Positions 29,957 through 40,746 of a stretch of DNA of 64,000 bases are shown here, piece after piece. Positions within the stretch are counted from its first letter, which is position 1, and the number at the start of each line of letters is the position of its first letter. The stretch comes from Phytophthora sp. 'mugwort'. Its lineage: Eukaryota > Oomycota > Peronosporomycetes > Peronosporales > Peronosporaceae. Below the pieces are notes generated by a model that had not been told where the DNA came from, did not search any database, and saw only the letters and a program-made list of their open reading frames with translations. A program made the position numbers and the translations under genes. Where the stretch lies: the NCBI GenBank assembly GCA_033558025.1, contig JAUCEF010000005.1:558001-622000 (forward strand). Reading direction: 5' to 3'.

Positions 29957-32618
29957 GTGACAGCTGCGAGAGAGCAGCTGGAAGAAGAAACGCCCGAACT
30001 GGTCCGTCAGCCTTCGCAGCCCATCATCATGGCGGCTCCCCGTCATGACCAGACTTGGCATGCTGAGTGGCGAAACAAGGCCCCACAGGTCGAGTTCTCG
30101 TTGCCCACCGATGACGCACTCGCGTCAGCGGGAAAGGCTATGTTGGATTCCGAGCGCAACGCTGATGAAAGCAGCTGCTCTACGTGGAGTTCCCCAGCTC
30201 GTCTCAAGTGAGTTGATCTACTCCATGTGGATTCCTGCGCGAGACCTGACCGCCACGTTCTCTGATACGGAGATCATGACCTCGCTCAGATTTAGATACG
30301 CAACCGGCCATCTGGTCGGCCAACGTCAGCCATCTGCGCGATTTCAAGACCATCCGGAACGCTGGCATCAGCTTTGTATGCACTGCAAGCTATCGCATCC
30401 AAGTTGGTGGCCAGACGCTGTCGATCTGTGACCGAAACTATCGGGTTCAACCGTACTCCAAGTACTCCAGCTGGTACTATGTCGACTTGCAGCGCCAGCC
30501 TGACGAGGTCGATGACAGTGAGATCTACGACTGGTTCGCAGCACATGGGACACCACCGGTGTTCATCTGCCCTAGTCGTACGATCCGCGGTCTAAAGTCA
30601 CGCAGCCGCCGAGTGTACTTCAACCACAAGTCCCCGCCCGAGTCGCTGATGCTTACGCCAACGACGCCGTTGCGAGAAATCAAGTTTGGTGACCATTGAT
30701 ACGCGGTGGTTAATCACCGCATCCGTGCGTTCAACCACGGCACGCCGCCCTTCCTGAAGGCGATGCACGAGAAACGCAAGGCTCACCCATCATCATCTAA
30801 GTCGGTCGACCATGCGGCACATCAGGCTTCTCCGAAGCCTGCTGCTGCCACGAGCGTCGATGCCAATGGCACGCCTATGGAAACGCCGGACGCCGAGTAC
30901 GAGCCATCCGAGCCTAATGGCTTAGAGGTGAGTGACTCGGAAGCCAGTTGAGGCAGCGCTATGGAAGGTGTTGAAGGAGAAACTGTCGAAGACGGGATCA
31001 CAGTCCAGCCCAATTCTATCTGGCTGTCGGACGAAGAACCTCCAAATTTTCCCACTAGCTCGATCAAGCGTACGGACCGGGAGCCGGCGCGTATCTTGCG
31101 CGCCCAGCAACTTATCTTTGGCAAGATGTCCACTCCCACAGCCAAGACAAGGGAATTAACCCCGTCCCAGACTGGCTATCCAGTACTTGGGACACCACCG
31201 GTGTTCATCTGCCCTAGTCGTACGATCCGCGGTCTAAAGTCACGCAGCCGCCGAGTGTACTTCAACCACAAGTCCCCGCCCGAGTCGCTGATGCTTACGC
31301 CAACGACGCCGTTGCGAGAAATCAAGTTTGGTGACCATTGATACGCGGTGGTTAATCACCGCATCCGTGCGTTCAACCACGGCACGCCGCCCTTCCTGAA
31401 GGCGATGCACGAGAAACGCAAGGCTCACCCATCATCATCTAAGTCGGTCGACCATGCGGCACATCAGGCTTCTCCGAAGCCTGCTGTTGCCACGAGCGTC
31501 GATGCCAATGGCACGCCTATGGAAACGCCGGACGCCGAGTACGAGCCATCCGAGCCTAATGGCTTAGAGGTGAGTGACTCGGAAGCCAGTTGAGGCAGCG
31601 CTATGGAAGGTGTTGAAGGAGAAACTGTCGAAGACGGGATCACAGTCCAGCCCAATTCTATCTGGCTGTCGGACGAAGAACCTCCAAATTTTCCCACTAG
31701 CTCGATCAAGCGTACGGACCGGGAGCCGGCGCGTATCTTGCGCGCCCAGCAACTTATCTTTGGCAAGATGTCCACTCCCACAGCCAAGACAAGGGAATTA
31801 ACCCCGTCCCAGACTGGCTATCCAGTACTGGCATCCACCAACCAGTATGAGTGGCTGAGTGAGGAAGATGGTGGCAATGTCCCACCTGATCAGGATATGA
31901 CTCTATGGGACAGTACTCAGATCCCGTCCTCCCCGGTTGCCTCGTATGTCAGGCTGTCCAAGCCTGCCGAAAAGATACTCAACAGCGCTGCGATCAAGTA
32001 CCCTGCAGAGACGATCACCCTCAATGACCTCTGCGACGTCATCGAATCGTATGACGGAGTTCTCGAACACCTCAGATGCCGATAACAGCTTGTACAGGAT
32101 CCAAGCCCAACACAGCGTCCATCGCTTTTTATTGGACACCTCGGCTCCCGGTAACTATCAGCATCTTCGCAGCAAGACGTTTGGCCACGCAGTACTCTGA
32201 ATGATCTCCACGAAGCTAGACTCCTCGGCGAAGGACTACTCGCTCAAGAACGAGTTGGCCGAGCTCTTCCCGGACGCCGACGACCTAAGCCCAGAAGTCG
32301 TGCTGCAGAGCCTTTGCTACCACAAACGAGTTCTGGCTCCAAACGCGACTGGCCGAGTTTGATCTTGCGTTGCAAATGATTGCTCCAAGCATCTATATGG
32401 ATCCGGTCAAGGTCTGCGCTCTAATGCAAGAAGAAGCTACTACGCAGCCCTACCCGATGTGGCACCTCTGGGACGATCGCACCCTAGGGGTACTGGTAAC
32501 CTCGCCGTTGGCAACTCGACTCCTTGATGGCCCGTTGCCGGACGACTTACGCCAATGCATCGCTGATCTCCAGCAAGGGGCTTCGGCAGTAGCCAACTCG
32601 GGTAGCCCTTCTCTCTAA
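29957..32618 (+). pseudogene. LINE ORF1 region (RNA-binding/gag-like), frameshifted
   Basis: Pieces in several frames read as one protein: NADESSCSTWSSP near 30190; VGGQTLSICDRNYRVQPY and WYYVDLQRQPDEVDDSEIYD at 30400-30540; GLKSRSRRVYFNHKSPP at 30590-30640; VVNHRIRAFNHGTPPFLKAM at 30706; and a Ser/Pro-rich part to 30951. A further stretch (EGVEGETVEDG...SNLPTSS-like) and 31850-32085 (LSEEDGGNVPPDQDM) follow, then a fragment at 32370-32618 (YPMWHLWDDRTLGVLVTSPL). Within the duplicated unit the second copy repeats the ORF1 middle. I recognise it as the ORF1 of oomycete LINEs by position and style; no clear zinc knuckle is visible. Confidence 0.6.
30546..31829 (+). repeat. two tandem copies of a 642-bp unit
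   Basis: Copy one is 30546-31187 and copy two 31188-31829. I found one base difference between the copies (GCTGCTGCC against GCTGTTGCC). The boundary joins CCAGTACT to TGGGACACC, with only a short TGG/GG microhomology. The duplication repeats ORF1 residues and fuses the ORF1 tail back to its middle. Confidence 0.95.
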
Positions 32619-33443
32619 TAGGAATTGGGCCCTGAGAGGGTTCTCGCTGAACGCTAACGGCATGAACCGGACCTCAAGGAGCTCGCTGCAGTACTTCAAT
32701 AAGACATTTCACATGATCGGTCTTCAGGAGACGTGCTTCACCGGGCCCTTCAACTACCAGCGCTTGAAACAGATCTGGAGACAAATCTCGCGGTTTAATT
32801 CCAGCTTTTGGTCGCAAGAACATTTGACTACATACACAGGACACGCTGGTGTGGGCTTACTACTCACGCCGACATGCCCTGTTCAAGATATCCAAGACGT
32901 TACCCTCCGTCATGTTAGCTCGGCTGATATGATGGATCGGTACTTACTACTACGCGGCACTCTGGACTTGAAAGAGACGTACATTCATGTGGTGTATGCC
33001 CCCGTTAAAGGCCAGAAGCGGCCAACCTTCTCTAAGAACCTTCCAAGAGACTTCGACGATGATGTGCTGCACATTGTCATGGGCGACTTCAACACGGTGA
33101 TGTCAAGCCAACTGGACCAAGCCAACCACACCGACCAGAATCGGCCGCTGGGGCGAACCGAGCCGATGGGCTGGATGCAAGCTATCGATGTTGTGAATGC
33201 ATGGCGCCTGAACATCCGACGCTCGTTGAGTTCACCAGCCCTAACTCCAACTCAAGGTTAGAATACGTGATGCTAAGCTCCCAGCTCTTCCACTCGGCCA
33301 TGCAGGGCATTCTGCACGACTTTCGCAATCGATCCAGTGTGGGTGACCACTGCGGCATCGACTTTCGACTCGGATCTGCTGGCTTTCGGCCGGCTAAGAG
33401 ACCCTCCCTGGCGCTGCCCAGAATGGATCATCCAGCTTCCTGA
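32614..33443 (+). pseudogene. LINE endonuclease domain (EEP/APE type)
   Basis: The frame opens at GFSLNANGMN and continues through HMIGLQETCF (metal-binding Glu), GHAGVGLLLTP, HVVYAPV and HIVMGDFNTV (catalytic GDFN). After a frameshift near 33210 it continues in 33201-33443 with SNSRLEYVMLS and SVGDHCGIDFRL, the SDH-like end motif. It would nick target DNA for LINE insertion. One frameshift splits it. Confidence 0.85.
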
Positions 33444-35206
33444 AGCGCAGCAGTATCTCCAAGAATCGCTGATCAAGTTGGCAGACATGCTCCATGCACC
33501 AACGGACTCCCACTTCAACCCGGGCTGCCTACTCGACGAGCACAAGCTTCGCGACAACATCTTCCTGCACGAGTTATTTGAATCCCGGAAGAATGCTCGC
33601 CAGCGCGAACTTGAGGAACTGCACCTAGAAATCAATGGTCTGCAGCACCGCCAAGCGACGGAGCCTACCGATGACCAACGCCAGCGGCTGACTGAAAAGA
33701 GGGCCCTACTGGAGGTCAAGATGAAGGTGAAAAAGTTATACGCATCGAAAAAAAAAGTTTGCCTCCGACCTCCATGATTCTGAGCGAGGTACCAAGTACT
33801 TCTTCCGACTGCCTCAGATACTGCACAACACTCCGATTCCTGTCAATTCACCGGAGAAGTTGGATGTCATGTGCCAGGAGTTCAGCCAGTTTTGGTCCGG
33901 GATCTATCGTTCACCTTCAAGGGAGTTCCATCATGACAAGCCGAAATGGGATCGCATCAAGCTGGCCCAGATCCTTGAACACACTACCAAGCATCTGACG
34001 CCGAAGCGAGCTGTCTATCTTGACAGTCCACTCGCAGCAAATGACTTCTACTGGGCTATCAAGCATACGTCGTCGGGGAAGGCACCAGGACCCCATGGGT
34101 TACCCCTGGCCTACTACCTAACTGATGTGCCACTTTGGAGCCGTATCCTGGAGATTGTCTACGCGGCTCAACTGGAGAAAGGCAGGATGTCCAAGTTCCA
34201 GCGTCGCGACCAAGTCTGCTTGCTATACAAGAAGGTAGACCGTAAAGAGCCTGGGAAATACAGACCCATTACCCTCATCAACGCCGATGCCAAGCTGGGC
34301 CCCAAGATACTGGCATACCGTCTGAAACTATCTTAGATAGTCTCCTATTCTCTGACCAGTATGGCTTCGTGCATGGGCGCGATATTCGTCATGCTCACCT
34401 GCGGCTTCAAGCACTCACTAAAGTGTATGAAGACGATGACGCGGTGGCTGGTGCTATCTTGATTGACTTTGCCAAGGCCTTCGACAGCGTGGTGTGGGAT
34501 GCCCTTGACATGATCCTCGAGCACTTCCGCTTCGGCGAAGTGTTTCGTCGCTGGGTACGTGTGATGTTTCCTGGGACTTTGGTGGCGCTACTATTCAACG
34601 GTAGCCCACTTTCGCCCTTTGAATTAGGGAGAGGCGTGCAGCAAGGAGACCCTCTCTCTCCGGGTCTGTTCGTGGTTTACGCGGAACCTTTGCTGAAGTT
34701 GATCGCGCCAAGATGAAGGATGCTGGACTTTGGTGTGGAGACTCTTCGGTGGTCCATACAGTTATCAGCTTTGCTGATGACTGCACTGGATTACTGAGGG
34801 ACCTGCGGGATACGCAGCGGCTACTGGACTTGGTGGATCTCTTCTGTGAGGCATGGCGGGCATGGAGCCGAACAAGAACAAGACCATGGTGCTGCCGTAC
34901 CACCCCTGGAACAGTGAAACCGACAGCATCCGTGAGGCACTACAGCAATTGGGACTAAAGGTTGTTAGGATCAACGACTCGGCCAAACTGCTTGGTATAT
35001 ACTACGGGCCCAGCTCACAGACGCGGCACGGCTACAGCACATATTTGGCGGACATGCAGACAAGGTGTTCACTGTGGACGTACTGGGCACGCACGCTGCG
35101 AGGACAAGTGGTCATCCTACAACAGATCATCTGCCTGTTCTCTGGTACACGGCCAGTGTCTGCTACATATCTGAAACTGGTTCCCAAGACCAAGTCCAGG
35201 GCATGA
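33444..35206 (+). pseudogene. LINE reverse transcriptase domain, frameshifted
   Basis: 33444-33777 holds a helical linker (ARQRELEELHLEINGLQHRQ) that breaks at a run of nine A near 33750. The RT starts at 33860 (VYLDSPLAANDFYWAIKHTS, GKAPGPHGLPLAYY, PGKYRPITLINADAKL), shifts near 34330 and continues with YGFVHGRDIRHAHLRLQAL, ILIDFAKAFDSVVWDAL and GVQQGDPLSPGLFVVY. It shifts again near 34720 to reach the catalytic SFADDCTGLL (FADD at 34770-34781), then NKNKTMVLPYHP and LLGIYYGP. The catalytic Asp residues in IDFAKAFD and FADD remain. At least three frameshifts inactivate it. Confidence 0.88.
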
Positions 35207-35302
35207 TAGTACGGTTCATGGCCCAGTCATCTACGTCGAACATCGTGCCCCGGGCTTGGTGGACGTTGCCCATGCACATGGGAGGCCTAACGGCTGAAAA
35301 CG

Positions 35303-36695
35303 ATGATCGAGGGACTCCAACTACACATGCTCTGCAAGCTGGTCATGGCCGTACGCCAGTCACCGGATGATGTATCCTCATGGGCCGCCCCAGTCATTGC
35401 GCTGTTGGACTCCGTGATGAAACCTTGGGGACGCGACTTTGACATCCTGTACGCGCCGGTCTGGAACAGCCCTCATCGTGTGGTGTCTCGACGGCTAAGA
35501 CGATGGAGACCGCTTGGTTTGTATTGGCACCATGTTCTCTTCCTTTGGAACACCAAACTGCGCCCCAAGATCACTCCCAAGATGACCAAGTTCGACAAGT
35601 TGACAATGCCGCTGCTGGACAATGTGGATACCACGACTGCAACCAAGACGTGCAAGACCCTGCGAGCCGCAAGCAAGCCTGGTCATTGTCCAAGACATTA
35701 TGCGCTTAGATGGTTATCGGATATCCGACTTGTTTGAGCTTAGTGGATACCCGCCTCAAGCCGACAAGATATCCCAAGTTATCCGTGAGCATGGCCAGCC
35801 TGGGCATGCTAACAGCGTGAACTTCTGCGAGTCTTTCTTAACTAAGATTGACTCGCTGTTACGACCGTTGACCAACATGCCCATTGGACCCCGCCCCACG
35901 CTATCGCTGCGCCCTCCATACTTGGAGCTTCAGTGGCTATGAAGTCGCTGATCTCACGGTGTCGCTAATACGCAAGCTCCTGGTTCAATACAGATACCCG
36001 CCCTGCCAACGACTGCACTTGGCCTTGAACAGGCGCCTCCCGCAGATGTATGGGGCAGGGACTCAAAGATGAACAAGCACGTACTACCAGTGAACGCGGA
36101 CTTGTTGTACAGACTTCAGCACAACGCATTTTGGGTGGGCTTTAGGCTGCAGCATGTGCAAGGCGCCACGACTCGCTGCCATCATGGGTGTGGGGTCATT
36201 AAAACCGTCTCCCATCGCTTTTGGTATTGTGACTTTGCGGCAACCGTATGGGCGGAATGGCTTGAGGTGTTCCAGCAGTCGTTTGAGTCTCCCATTGAGT
36301 GGGCGACTGTGGTCTACTTCGTGGACATCATGCCTACGCCCCGAGCCAAAAAGGACTTCGATTACAGCCTCTTTGTGGTCTTCCACATAGTGAGAATTGT
36401 GGTACTTCGCTGCCTGTGGACGCACTGCAATGACATCCGCTTCCATGAGTATGAACCAAGTCTCATCGGGGTCAAGGCTCGGGTGCACGCCCTGATTGAC
36501 CTACATGCTGCTGCCTTATGGCAGGCAACCCCAGGCGCAAGCAATAAGACAGTCCTCGCAGGTGAGGAGGCAACTACACACCTTATTCCGAGGACTGCCT
36601 GTGTCGGCACCCTTCGACGCCAATGGCCCAAGCGACCACGAGGCGGAAGCCCGTCATCGGGACTCCTTACTCGCGGACATGCTGAATCACGATAG
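35303..36695 (+). pseudogene. LINE ORF2 C-terminal region with zf-RVT-like Cys/His domain
   Basis: The frames 35303-35737 (GRDFDILYAPVWNSPHRV, RPLGLYWHHVLFLW) and 36069-36695 carry the region after RT. The latter contains LYRLQHNAFWVGFRL and a Cys/His cluster CHHGCGVIKTVSHRFWYC, as in the zf-RVT end of plant- and oomycete-type LINEs. Its C-terminus looks disordered. Confidence 0.75.
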
Positions 36696-36810
36696 GGAAG
36701 TGACGTCCGGGGCATTGGCGTTCTTCACGACTCCAGATCCAAGTGATCCCGGGGTTGAAACCCGTCAGCGGTGCTCCTTCGCGCGGCCATGTTGAACCGC
36801 AACTGGGAAG

Positions 36811-37080
36811 TGTAACGGGCCATCCTGTTACATAACTAAGTAGGTTATTAGATATTACATAAGTAGGCAGACATCCTTCGGATTGGCTGATAAGTGGGGA
36901 GCCAGCCTATTACAGCCAACCAGGAGTCGATTCACGTTGAGTGGCTCACAGAAGGCCGGGCCATTTGCACCGGACCTAAAAATAAAACAGAGTTGATTTT
37001 TTTTTTAATTTACGAGTTTATTAGCACGTTTCCTACAGCTAATAGTGTAAGCTAAATAACGGTTGACCTCGTCCGTTACA
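36811..37080. mobile_element. solo LTR, 270 bases, with 5-bp target-site duplication
   Basis: The ends TGTAACGG and CCGTTACA are perfect 8-bp inverted repeats. The flanks are GGAAG at 36806-36810 and GGAAG at 37081-37085, a 5-bp target-site duplication. No coding sequence lies inside, so the rest of an LTR retrotransposon was removed by LTR-LTR recombination. It is inserted into the LINE 3' region. It is not the same family as the LTR at 14824, despite the similar first eight bases. Confidence 0.9.
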
Positions 37081-37085
37081 GGAAG

Positions 37086-37667
37086 AGACGCCTGTGGCCC
37101 GAATGTAAGGCCACAAGTTCAAGGAGTTATCCTGATGTCTTACAATCCGCCGCCGACGTGCTCGGCCATTACTGGCTTCAATCTCCACCACTTTCACGTC
37201 CATACGCCAAGTTCCCGGCTCCATTTGCCGATCGCTTAGCGAGCGTTGCCTTATGTCTGCTGTACCCGAAGGGGTGTGGAGTTTTGAACCCAGGCGGGGC
37301 CCCACGTTGGCGGACGGGCGGGTGAAGAACGCGGCACGCTACAGACGCTTACGCGTGTTATGGCATGCACGACATCACTGGACTACTCTTTGGATCGATG
37401 TCTAGAGCGGCGCCACACACCCGAACCGCGCGTACTACCAGGCCTACAAGGCCATGAGACGACAACTGGGAGGCTTTGCCCCTCTAAACCATGACCCACA
37501 TATCTCTTACTAGAGTGCCCGGTCAGGCAGTCTCAAGAGCTACCGGTCTAACCATGCTTCCAGGCCTACAGCCCATGAGACGGCGCCCAGTAGCCCCCAA
37601 GACCATCAGTCCAGTCGCAAGCCCAGATATTCCAACCTTCGCGGCCAAGCCCCAACCATCGTCCGGA
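37086..37667. other. retroelement remnant, unresolved
   Basis: On the plus strand about 37315-37480 reads RYRRLRVLWHARHHWTTLWI, a stop, then PNRAYYQAYKAMRRQLGGFA, which looks like the end of a retroelement polyprotein. The rest shows nothing I recognise. It may be the real 3' end of the LINE split by the solo LTR, or another element. Confidence 0.3.
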
Positions 37668-37746
37668 AGGTATGGTCGGGCCGGGGATCGAACCCGGGCC
37701 GCTTCCGTCCGACACTGGATGCTTAACCAGCTGAGCTATCTGAGCT
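37668..37746 (-). ncRNA. tRNA-like sequence, probably a tRNA-derived SINE head
   Basis: In minus orientation there is a good A box (TAGCTCAGCTGGTTAAG) and a perfect B box within CCGGG TTCGATC CCCGG. The D and T arms fold, but the acceptor stem does not: the 3' strand CCCGACC has no partner at the 5' side (GCTCAGA), and the anticodon stem is poor. That pattern fits a tRNA-derived SINE or a dead tRNA rather than a working tRNA gene. Confidence 0.6.
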
Positions 37747-37771
37747 CTATAGAAGTTTTATTCTAAGAAAA

Positions 37772-37838
37772 AAAGAAAATCAATATGTATTAAATTTTTT
37801 AAGAAGTCTCAAAATTTTAATACATATTGCTTTTTCTT
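37772..37838. repeat. AT-rich imperfect palindrome with 27-bp arms
   Basis: AAGAAAATCAATATGTATTA and TAATACATATTGCTTTTTCT are inverted copies separated by TTAAGAAGTCTC. It sits directly upstream (in minus orientation) of the tRNA-like sequence. Confidence 0.8.
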
Positions 37839-37886
37839 ATATTTATTAAACAAAAAATTTTGTGAGGTGGCTCATCACCACCTGCT

Positions 37887-38798
37887 TCATCGGGTTATAC
37901 TTAGTTTTTGTAAAGACCCCATCGGAAAGATCCTGCAAATGTCCAACTCGGCCCAGAGACGTCTTGGGACGTCTACCAATGTCCTCCTGGACACTAAAAT
38001 GGGTCTTTCAGGGTACCCTTTTTCGAGAAAAGGACCTTTTCGGAACCAAATTGGGTCCACATGCGATAAATCGATCCCAAATAGCCAAGTAGGGTAGCAA
38101 AGTAGGTTGCTTACTAGCCTTAAAGTGTAATGCATATTTGTTGATCCAGGATCGGCGTGTTCACGAAGCGCCAGCTCCGTGTGAAGTGGAGGGGTACTCG
38201 GAAGCTGAGTGCTCCCGGGAGCCGTACGAACGGCTCCAGGCTGACTACCCGAAGGCTGTCGCGATCTGGGAACAGAATCGGCGGCGGCTTCGTAAATGTT
38301 TCGGGCTTTCTTGCCTGAACGGGGTGTGGTCGTAGAGACAAGACCATACTCGTGCTCATCGCGAGCGCTAGAAGCGGAATGCTTTTGCAGTTCTCGAGAG
38401 AGCCGCCATTTCCCTACTGCATGGGCAAACTCAATACGCAGATCTCGGAGGTCAAGGCTGGCCTCCAGCGTGAGATTCTGCCGGAGAAACTCGAGTTGTC
38501 CTTGTGAGCAGCGCGTAGCTGCCCACTTCGAAAAGACGATCTCGGCCTCTTGGAAAGAGTCACAGGGTTGGGGCATCACGGCTGGATATCCCCACACAGG
38601 TTGCAGTCCCGACCAGAGCTCTGGTTTCTTTCGTCGGCTTGTGAGCTCCATCAATGGGATGTAGCGCGGTGACAGGAGTACGCACCGAGCGATGCTCGTG
38701 TTTTGGAAGAGGGGCTGCTTGGCCACCAGGCGGCGTTCAGAAGCGCCCCGAAAAGAGCGCCCACCAGGAAGCACGCGAGGAAGCTGGAGCTGACCCAT
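37887..38798 (-). CDS. hypothetical 303-codon ORF, mobile-element associated
   Basis: An uninterrupted frame with helical charged segments (LRDLRIEFAHAVGKWRLSRE), a Ser/Pro-rich middle (PRSRQPSGSQPGAVRTAPG) and a C-terminal part (LCYPTWLFGIDLSHVDPIWF). I recognise no domain. It lies on the same strand as the decayed Gypsy gag upstream and may belong to it or to another element. Its length in a decayed region makes it worth checking. Confidence 0.4.
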   Translation of the reverse strand: MGQLQLPRVLPGGRSFRGASERRLVAKQPLFQNTSIARCVLLSPRYIPLMELTSRRKKPELWSGLQPVWGYPAVMPQPCDSFQEAEIVFSKWAATRCSQGQLEFLRQNLTLEASLDLRDLRIEFAHAVGKWRLSRELQKHSASSARDEHEYGLVSTTTPRSGKKARNIYEAAADSVPRSRQPSGSQPGAVRTAPGSTQLPSTPPLHTELALREHADPGSTNMHYTLRLVSNLLCYPTWLFGIDLSHVDPIWFRKGPFLEKGYPERPILVSRRTLVDVPRRLWAELDICRIFPMGSLQKLSITR

Positions 38799-39639
38799 GT
38801 AGGCGTCGGCGCTGTGGGAATCCTGAGGAGGGAAGTACCCGGGGCGTAAAGCGGTCCCCCTCGAACAGGTGCATGCGACACGCCTGGTTTGTATATGGTA
38901 CGGATCCTAGACCCGTCCCCTGGCATGAGGTCATAAGTACTAGATCAGATCCGTTTAGTGCAGACCGGGTTGAAGACCCATAGCTAAATGGAGGTAGAGT
39001 GGGGACGGTAGGCCAGGAGAAGGTCCGAGATGGGAACCTGGTTATAAGTAGTCCGTAGGATAGGTTTTGGGATACGATCCGAAAGTAGAAAGGCTAAGGT
39101 ATAAATAAAACCGAATTTGCACTGGAAGACAGACTCGACTATTCTATAGGGGATTTCTATTGCCCCCATACATAGATCAAGTCTAACTTTGGGGATCTTC
39201 CTGCACACGTGGCAGACTCTGGATACTTTGGCCAGGTCGCGCTCGCCCTTTGGCTTCTCAACCCCCTCAAGATCCCGTTATTATATGAACAAGGACAACT
39301 CCGGTAAGAAGCAAGGACACCCCCACGAAGGAATAACGCCGGATCACGTATTTCTATTACGAATCCACAAGGACTATGCAAGAGTTCAAGACCAAACCGA
39401 CATCGGATCTCGTGCGCAGGAATACCAGCGCAGATTCACCCTCTCCCAAGTCCCCACAAGGACGTCCAAGGCCCACCAAGTGCGCATCTCGTGTCAACGA
39501 GAGAGCGGTACCAGCCCGCCGACGGGTACACAAGGTGAACCACTCAACAACAACACGGTCGTCGGAGTACCCCTCCGTTAGGAGGTGTCTGGGCGCAGTG
39601 CGTGCGAGTTGGGATCCTACTGAATTTCAATGGATCCGC

Positions 39640-40302
39640 ACCACCACACAGCTGAGTGCGGGCCAAGTCTACTCTTAGGCCGTCCATGAACACCATCACC
39701 TAGATGTGTTCATGGAGTGGGTTTCTCACGAGGGATGCGGTGAACTACCGCATCTCGTGGATGCCCTCGTGCAGCTCACGCCTTCCCTGTACATGACAGG
39801 AAGCGTGACCGATGGCGGTACTCATAGTTCGCCGGGAGGAACGTGGCTCTAAGCTGTTCACACCGCTGAGCCCAGGATGCGAAGCATCCAGGCATTGTCG
39901 CTTCCTGCTTATACGCCTAACGCTTAGCACGCCCACTAAGGTTGGAGAGGGCGAAACGCACTCGGAGGTGTCCCAAAGATATGAGAGCCGCAAACATTGC
40001 GAGCTCTACTTCTCGCATCCAGAAGTGAAGGTTTCCCCCCTCCTTCCCTTCATATGGGTTCACCTCAGCCTCAACGGCTTGGGGTAGACCGGGTTTGGAT
40101 CTGCGGTCGAAACTTGCAGGTTGCTCCGACCATGTCCGATGAGTCCCCGCTCATACATGTCGAACGCGGTCACGCGTTCGACCTGCTCAGCTTGCGTTGA
40201 CGACGCCAAGCTGGGCAAGGCATTCATACCAAAAATGTCAGTCATTTTACGAACGGACTCGAACTGTGAGTCGTTCAGATGAGGAAACTCATTCCAGTCC
40301 AT
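39640..40302 (-). pseudogene. decayed Gypsy gag
   Basis: The ATG at 40302 begins MDWNEFPHLNDSQFESVRKM, followed by a break near 40060. Gag capsid sequence returns at about 39900-39640 in changing frames: YEYRHRSRFLSC, RRELHEGIHEMR and VFMDGLRVDLART. This parallels the better-kept gag at 14059 (YRVRSRFLS, VQELRTLIAG, VFMEGLRTGVART). No zinc knuckle is visible. It is an older relative of the element at 13139-15204. Confidence 0.7.
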
Positions 40303-40355
40303 GCTGCTAGGGCCCAGAGGTTCAGGTAGTAACCCATGTAGGCGTGGATTCACTA

Positions 40356-40366
40356 CAGTGCTACCA
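40356..40366 (-). other. primer-binding site of the second minus-strand Gypsy
   Basis: TGGTAGCACTG in minus orientation, four bases after the inferred LTR end and identical to 14811-14821. The surrounding sequence is not otherwise alike between the two elements, so selection on tRNA pairing is a good explanation. Confidence 0.6.
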
Positions 40367-40370
40367 AGTA

Positions 40371-40746
40371 TGACGGGGCACACAACACCTTGCGGCACAG
40401 GGGTTGTGACTTCCGGAGAGTATACAAACGCTCAGTGAACGGCAATCCACAAGTCCCAGGTCTGGGGGACTGTTACCAAAATTAGGTAGATTTAAGACTG
40501 AATATATTAATAGGTGACCCTTTTTATTGCGTCTACATGCTAACGTGACTAATAATAATAATAATAATATTTATAGTTAGCATGTAGATGCAATAAAAGG
40601 GGTCTTAGTCATCTATAAAGTATCCTAGATGTTATCCTATTGGGTGGCTCTGATGTCTTTGTACCAGACGTGTGGTACGTATCCGTGATGTCATTACCGT
40701 GAAGTCATAGTGATGTTGGCTACATCACTTAGGGTACTTGGATACA
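40371..40746 (-). mobile_element. Gypsy 5' LTR, about 376 bases, containing a long hairpin
   Basis: In minus orientation it begins TGTATCCAAGTACCC at 40746, exactly at the inner edge of the right inverted-repeat arm, and is inferred to end CCGTCA at 40371, just before the primer-binding site and gag. At 40516-40604 it contains 29-bp inverted arms (ATTGCGTCTACATGCTAAC and GTTAGCATGTAGATGCAAT) around a 31-base spacer with an (AAT) microsatellite. No matching 3' LTR was found near 37.8-38.2 kb, so the element is truncated. Confidence 0.7.

Larger units (their letters stand above)
29624..36810 (+). mobile_element. degenerate LINE (non-LTR) retrotransposon
   Basis: On the plus strand, in order: an ORF1 region, an EEP-type endonuclease, a reverse transcriptase with a FADD motif and a C-terminal Cys/His (zf-RVT-like) domain. 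Many frameshifts break both ORFs. The 5' side begins where identity with the inverted-repeat partner ends. A solo LTR is inserted at the 3' side (36811), after which the element's own end cannot be fixed. A 642-bp tandem duplication lies in ORF1. Confidence 0.85.

Noticed and set aside
30546..31829. CRISPR-like array
   Set aside because: Two long identical units within a LINE are a tandem duplication; there are no short direct repeats with unique spacers.
37668..37746. Functional tRNA gene on the minus strand
   Set aside because: The acceptor stem halves do not pair and the anticodon stem is poor.
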